NCBI GenBank assembly: GCA_913064755.1
Contig: CAJYBQ010000150.1
Coordinates: 1 to 7,531, forward strand
Source of the DNA: an uncultured Alphaproteobacteria bacterium
GTDB taxonomy: Bacteria > Pseudomonadota > Alphaproteobacteria > Minwuiales > Minwuiaceae
Reading direction: 5' to 3'
Length of the DNA stretch: 7,531 bases
The notes under the pieces: generated by a model
The model's database searches: none
Seen by the model: the letters and a program-made list of their open reading frames with translations, nothing else
Told to the model about the DNA's origin: nothing
Made by a program: the position numbers and the translations under genes
Shown: piece after piece, positions 4,691 through 7,531 of the stretch
Position numbering within the stretch: position 1 is the stretch's first letter
Layout of the letters: every line of letters starts with the position of its first letter

Positions 4691-6928
4691 TCAGGCCTTG
4701 CCGAAACCACCGCCACCCGGGCTTTCGATGATGATGGCATCGCCGGCCTCCAGGTCGGCAATGGCCCAGCCGGGGCGTTGTTCCGTGTCACCGTTGGCAC
4801 GTTCGACGAAGTTGCGGCCGACGGCCCCGTCCTCGCCGCCTTCCAGGCCGAACGGCGCGACCTTGCGGTGACTGGACAGGAACGACGCCGTCATGGCTTC
4901 GCGGAAGCGGATCTTGCGCACCGTGCCGTCGCCACCGCTGTGGGCGCCCTTGCCACCTGATCCCTTGCGGACATGGAAGTCCTCCAGGATCACCGGGTAA
5001 CGGAACTCCAGCACCTCCGGATCGGTCAGGCGGGTGTTGGTCATGTGGGTATGCACCGCGCTTGTCCCGTCGAAGTCCGGCCCGGCCCCTGCCCCGCCGC
5101 AGATGGTCTCGTAGTACTGGTAGCGGTCATTGCCGAAGGTGATGTTGTTCATCGTCCCCTGCGCCGCCGCCATGACCCCCAGGGCACCGAACAGGCAGTC
5201 GGTGATGCACTGGCTGGTTTCCACGTTGCCGGCCACGACAGCCGCCGGATAGACCGGGCGAAGCATGGATCGCTGCGGGATGATGACATTCAACGGCTTC
5301 AGGCAACCGCCGTTCAGGGGTATCTCCGAATCCACCAGGCAGCGGAATACGTAGAGAACGGCAGCATAGGCCACCGCTGTCGGTGCATTGTAGTTCGTCG
5401 GGTGGGTTTCCGACGTCCCCGTGAAGTCGATGGTGGCGGAACGTTCCGCGCGATCGATGCTCACCTTCACCTTGATGACCGACCCGTCATCCATCGGATA
5501 GGTGAATTCCCCGTCATGCAGCACGTCGATGACCCGGCGCACGGATTCCTCGGCATTGTCCTGCACGTGGCCCATGTAGGCCTTCACCACCGGCAGGCCG
5601 AAATCCACGACCATCCTGCGCAGTTCCTGCGCGCCCTTTTCACAGGCCGCGATCTGGGCGGCGAGATCGGCCATGTTCTGGTGCGGATTGCGCGCCGGGT
5701 ACCTGCCCGACCGCAGCAGGGCGACGGTTTCCTGTTCAAGCAATCTGCCACCATCCACCAGCAACACGTTGTCCAGCAACACGCCTTCCTCTTCAACGGT
5801 CGTTGCATCAGGGGGCATGGAACCGGGCGTCTTGCCGCCGATATCGGCGTGGTGACCGCGCGCCGCAGTATAGAACAACACCTCCGAACCGTCGTCGCTG
5901 TAGACCGGGGCGATCACGGTGACGTCCGGCAGATGCGTGCCACCGTTGTAGGGCGCGTTCAGCATGTAGACGTCGCCGGGCTTCATGGTGTCCGCGTTTT
6001 CCCGAACCACCGTCTTGATGGATTCGGACATGGAACCCAGGTGCACCGGCATGTGCGGCGCATTGGCGATCAGTTCCCCCGCCGCATCGAAGACGGCGCA
6101 GGAGAAGTCCAGCCGCTCCTTGATGTTGACCGAATAGGCGGTGCGTTCCAGCACCACGCCCATCTGCTCGGCGATGTTCATGAACAGGTTGTTGAAGATC
6201 TCCATCATCACCGGATCGGCCTCGGTACCGATGGCGCGGCTGTCGCGACGGGCCTCCACCCGGCGCACGACCATGTGCCGCTTGGCAGTCAGTTCGGCCT
6301 GCCAGCCCGGTTCCACGACCGTGGTGGAGGTGGCCTCGCGAATGATGGCTGGGCCATTGACTGTGGCACCCGGTGTCATGGCATCCCGGTCGTAGACACC
6401 GGTCGTGTACTCCGCGCCATCCATCCAGGACAGCACTTCGGCCACCGGGTCCGGCGTATTGCCGGCCCCATCCGTCGCCGGATCGTCGATCACGTCGCCC
6501 GGCGCCATGGCTTCCACCGCGTCGAACCATTCCCTCGTTATCGGCTGCACCCTGGCGGCGCCGGCGGGCAGGCTTCCCTCGGTGCCGATGATCAGGTCCA
6601 TGACGACCAGCCGGGCCGGATCGGTGGCGGCAACCTCCCTGTTATAGGTCTGGGTGACGACGCCATGCCGCTCGAACGCCAGAACAAGCAGCCAGTGCGG
6701 ATACAATGACATCCATTCGATGGCGACACGGCTGCCGGGGTCCAGGTCAAATTCGCCCACAGCCCGAATGAACTTTCCGATATCCCGGTAGAACCTCGCA
6801 TAGGTGATTTTCCGGCCGTTATCGACAATGGCAATGTCGTCCGGATGCAGGGCGGCGTGATAGGCGATGCAATCAATCGTGAGCGATTGCGCACCGTCCC
6901 CGATATCCTCGACCGGCCCGTTCGCCAT
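4691..6928 (-). CDS. Chimeric ORF: acyl-CoA synthetase N terminus fused to 5-oxoprolinase C-terminal half (HyuA tail + HyuB)
   Basis: One uninterrupted 745-codon frame joins two families. Residues 1 to about 158 are the N terminus of an AMP-forming acyl-CoA synthetase. Residues about 161-230 are the C-terminal end of a HyuA/oxoprolinase A domain (VYDRDAMTPG, NGPAII, STTVVEPGW). Residues about 237-745 are a complete HyuB domain with MMEIFNNLFMNIAEQMG, SVNIKERLDFSCAVFD, APHMPVHLGSM, GHHADIGG (358-365) and the Gly-rich end ESPGGGGFG. The order HyuA tail then HyuB without a stop, and the wording, match single-chain 5-oxoprolinase (about 1,200-1,300 residues), which opens 5-oxoproline using ATP. 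The ATP-binding N-terminal two thirds of HyuA are missing, as is the synthetase core with its P-loop, so neither complete activity is expected. The ATG at 6928 is one base past the dehydrogenase stop and lacks a Shine-Dalgarno, implying coupling. It could be a deletion product, an assembly join or a new fusion. Confidence 0.85.
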   Translation of the reverse strand: MANGPVEDIGDGAQSLTIDCIAYHAALHPDDIAIVDNGRKITYARFYRDIGKFIRAVGEFDLDPGSRVAIEWMSLYPHWLLVLAFERHGVVTQTYNREVAATDPARLVVMDLIIGTEGSLPAGAARVQPITREWFDAVEAMAPGDVIDDPATDGAGNTPDPVAEVLSWMDGAEYTTGVYDRDAMTPGATVNGPAIIREATSTTVVEPGWQAELTAKRHMVVRRVEARRDSRAIGTEADPVMMEIFNNLFMNIAEQMGVVLERTAYSVNIKERLDFSCAVFDAAGELIANAPHMPVHLGSMSESIKTVVRENADTMKPGDVYMLNAPYNGGTHLPDVTVIAPVYSDDGSEVLFYTAARGHHADIGGKTPGSMPPDATTVEEEGVLLDNVLLVDGGRLLEQETVALLRSGRYPARNPHQNMADLAAQIAACEKGAQELRRMVVDFGLPVVKAYMGHVQDNAEESVRRVIDVLHDGEFTYPMDDGSVIKVKVSIDRAERSATIDFTGTSETHPTNYNAPTAVAYAAVLYVFRCLVDSEIPLNGGCLKPLNVIIPQRSMLRPVYPAAVVAGNVETSQCITDCLFGALGVMAAAQGTMNNITFGNDRYQYYETICGGAGAGPDFDGTSAVHTHMTNTRLTDPEVLEFRYPVILEDFHVRKGSGGKGAHSGGDGTVRKIRFREAMTASFLSSHRKVAPFGLEGGEDGAVGRNFVERANGDTEQRPGWAIADLEAGDAIIIESPGGGGFGKA
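6450..6928 (-). pseudogene. Truncated acyl-CoA synthetase (AMP-binding) N-terminal fragment
   Basis: This is the 5' part of the chimeric frame. It reads as the start of an ANL-superfamily enzyme: TIDCIAYHAALHPDDIAIVD (residues 17-36), ITYARFYRDIGKF (41-53), LDPGSRVAIEWMSLYPHW (62-79) and LAFERHGVVTQTY (83-95). A linker with VQPITREWFDAVEAM (127-141) is usual just before the P-loop. The TSGTTG-type P-loop and everything after it are absent: at about residue 160 the sequence changes to HyuA. Normal enzymes have 500-550 residues, so about 350-400 are lost. The fragment begins directly behind the dehydrogenase gene, suggesting it is the native position of the synthetase gene. No adenylation activity is expected. 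Confidence 0.8.
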
Positions 6929-6929
6929 G

Positions 6930-7531
6930 TCAGTACCCGGCGGCGGGGTCGATTTCCTGCAACAGCGATTGACCGGCTTCGACCCGCGCGATGTTTTCCG
7001 CAATCCCGGCGACCAGCAAGGCCACGGTCGGCCGCCGCACAACATGCGGCATGACCGTCACCTTCGGATGCTCCCACAGGGGACTTTCCGGCGGCAGCGG
7101 TTCGGGGTAGTGGGCGTCCAGCGCCGCATAGGAAAGCTGCCCGGAATCAAGGGCCGCGATCAGGTCATCATTCACCACATGCTTGCCGCGACCGACATTC
7201 ACCAGCATCGCCCCCTTCGGCATCATCGCGAAGGTGCGGGCGCAGAAGATGCCCTCGGTTTCCGGTGTCAGCGGCAGCAGGCAGACCGCGATATCGGTTT
7301 CGTTCAGGAAGGCTTCAAGCTGGTCCTGCCCGTGCATGATCGAAATGTCCTCGCCATCGCGCGGGCTGCGGACCCATGCCTTGACGTCGAATTCCAGCGA
7401 TTTCAGCACCAGCGCCGGCGCCTTGGCCATCATGCCGTAGCCCAGGAACCCGATACGCCGCTGTTCCGGCCGGACGATCGGCACCCGGTCGCGGTACCAG
7501 TCCTTTTCGGCCTGGGCCTGCTGGTAGCGCG
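6930..7531 (-). CDS. D-2-hydroxyacid dehydrogenase, GhrA-type glyoxylate/hydroxypyruvate reductase (partial, N terminus outside window)
   Basis: The frame stays open to the right edge, so the start lies beyond 7531; 199 C-terminal residues are visible of an expected 310 or so. The family reduces 2-oxoacids such as glyoxylate or hydroxypyruvate to D-2-hydroxyacids with NAD(P)H, in the cytoplasm. Visible order: a W-Y helix segment (AEKDWYRDR), the Rossmann motif IGFLGYGMMA, VRSPR after the second strand, LLPLTPETEG, then NVGRGKHVVND. The catalytic triad is present: Arg in VGRG (codon 7188-7190), Glu in PEPLPPESPLW (codon 7101-7103) and His in VMPHVV (codon 7044-7046). The C terminus DPAAGY fits the GhrA group (often D-x-x-x-GY). 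The cofactor motif is GxGxxA rather than GxGxxG; with the arginines at RSPR this hints at NADPH. Its stop is one base before the chimeric gene, indicating one operon. The physiological substrate is unknown. Confidence 0.9.
   Translation of the reverse strand, partial: RYQQAQAEKDWYRDRVPIVRPEQRRIGFLGYGMMAKAPALVLKSLEFDVKAWVRSPRDGEDISIMHGQDQLEAFLNETDIAVCLLPLTPETEGIFCARTFAMMPKGAMLVNVGRGKHVVNDDLIAALDSGQLSYAALDAHYPEPLPPESPLWEHPKVTVMPHVVRRPTVALLVAGIAENIARVEAGQSLLQEIDPAAGY

Noticed and set aside
4973..6709. A 578-codon open frame on the plus strand opposite the oxoprolinase-type gene
   Set aside because: It is antisense to strong HyuB homology. Its protein is rich in His, Arg, Gly and Val with no recognisable domain, as expected for a mirror frame of a GC-rich gene.
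6929..7045. Upstream extension of the chimeric frame by 39 residues
   Set aside because: It overlaps the conserved C terminus of the dehydrogenase in another frame. The extension is Pro/Arg/Cys-rich without homology, and the ATG at 6928 fits a coupled start.
7482..7484. GTG at 7484 as the start of the dehydrogenase
   Set aside because: The frame continues upstream to the window edge with family-like sequence (AEKDWYRDR), and starting here would remove the substrate-binding N-terminal domain. It is an internal valine.
1..7531. tRNA, rRNA, CRISPR array, IS element or attachment site
   Set aside because: No cloverleaf or rRNA segments, no regularly spaced direct repeats, no transposase or integrase frames, and no terminal inverted repeats with target duplications were seen.

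Overview
This is a high-GC window of densely packed genes. Codon use and gene content suggest an alphaproteobacterium, possibly a marine or soil Rhodospirillales/Rhodobacterales-like heterotroph. That placement is inferred from composition and gene families only. There are no RNA genes, CRISPR arrays, transposases or integrases.

Layout: (1) bases 1-248 hold the C-terminal remnant of a TauD/TfdA-type Fe(II)/2-oxoglutarate dioxygenase, cut off upstream by a stop. (2) Bases 365-3312, plus strand, encode a complete three-gene TRAP transporter: secreted solute-binding protein (dctP-like), small membrane subunit (dctQ-like) and large membrane subunit (dctM-like). A strong stem-loop lies between the first two genes. 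A 17-codon minicistron bridges the last two by start/stop overlaps. (3) Bases 3432-4070 encode a small SAM-dependent methyltransferase-like protein. (4) Bases 4161-4610 encode a type II 3-dehydroquinate dehydratase (AroQ) paralogue. Its catalytic residues are kept, but two residues that normally read the substrate hydroxyls are replaced. (5) On the minus strand, converging on aroQ, are a partial GhrA-type D-2-hydroxyacid dehydrogenase that runs off the right edge and, one base after it, an unusual 745-codon ORF. This ORF joins the first ~160 residues of an acyl-CoA synthetase in frame to the C-terminal half of a 5-oxoprolinase (the tail of HyuA plus all of HyuB).

Working interpretation: this is an accessory catabolic locus. 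The TRAP system would import an organic acid or lactam-like carboxylate. The dehydratase paralogue, hydroxyacid dehydrogenase, CoA ligase and oxoprolinase/hydantoinase-type genes would process it. The substrate cannot be read from the sequence. The two observations most worth following are the chimeric synthetase/oxoprolinase ORF (deletion, assembly join or new fusion) and the altered active site of the AroQ paralogue.
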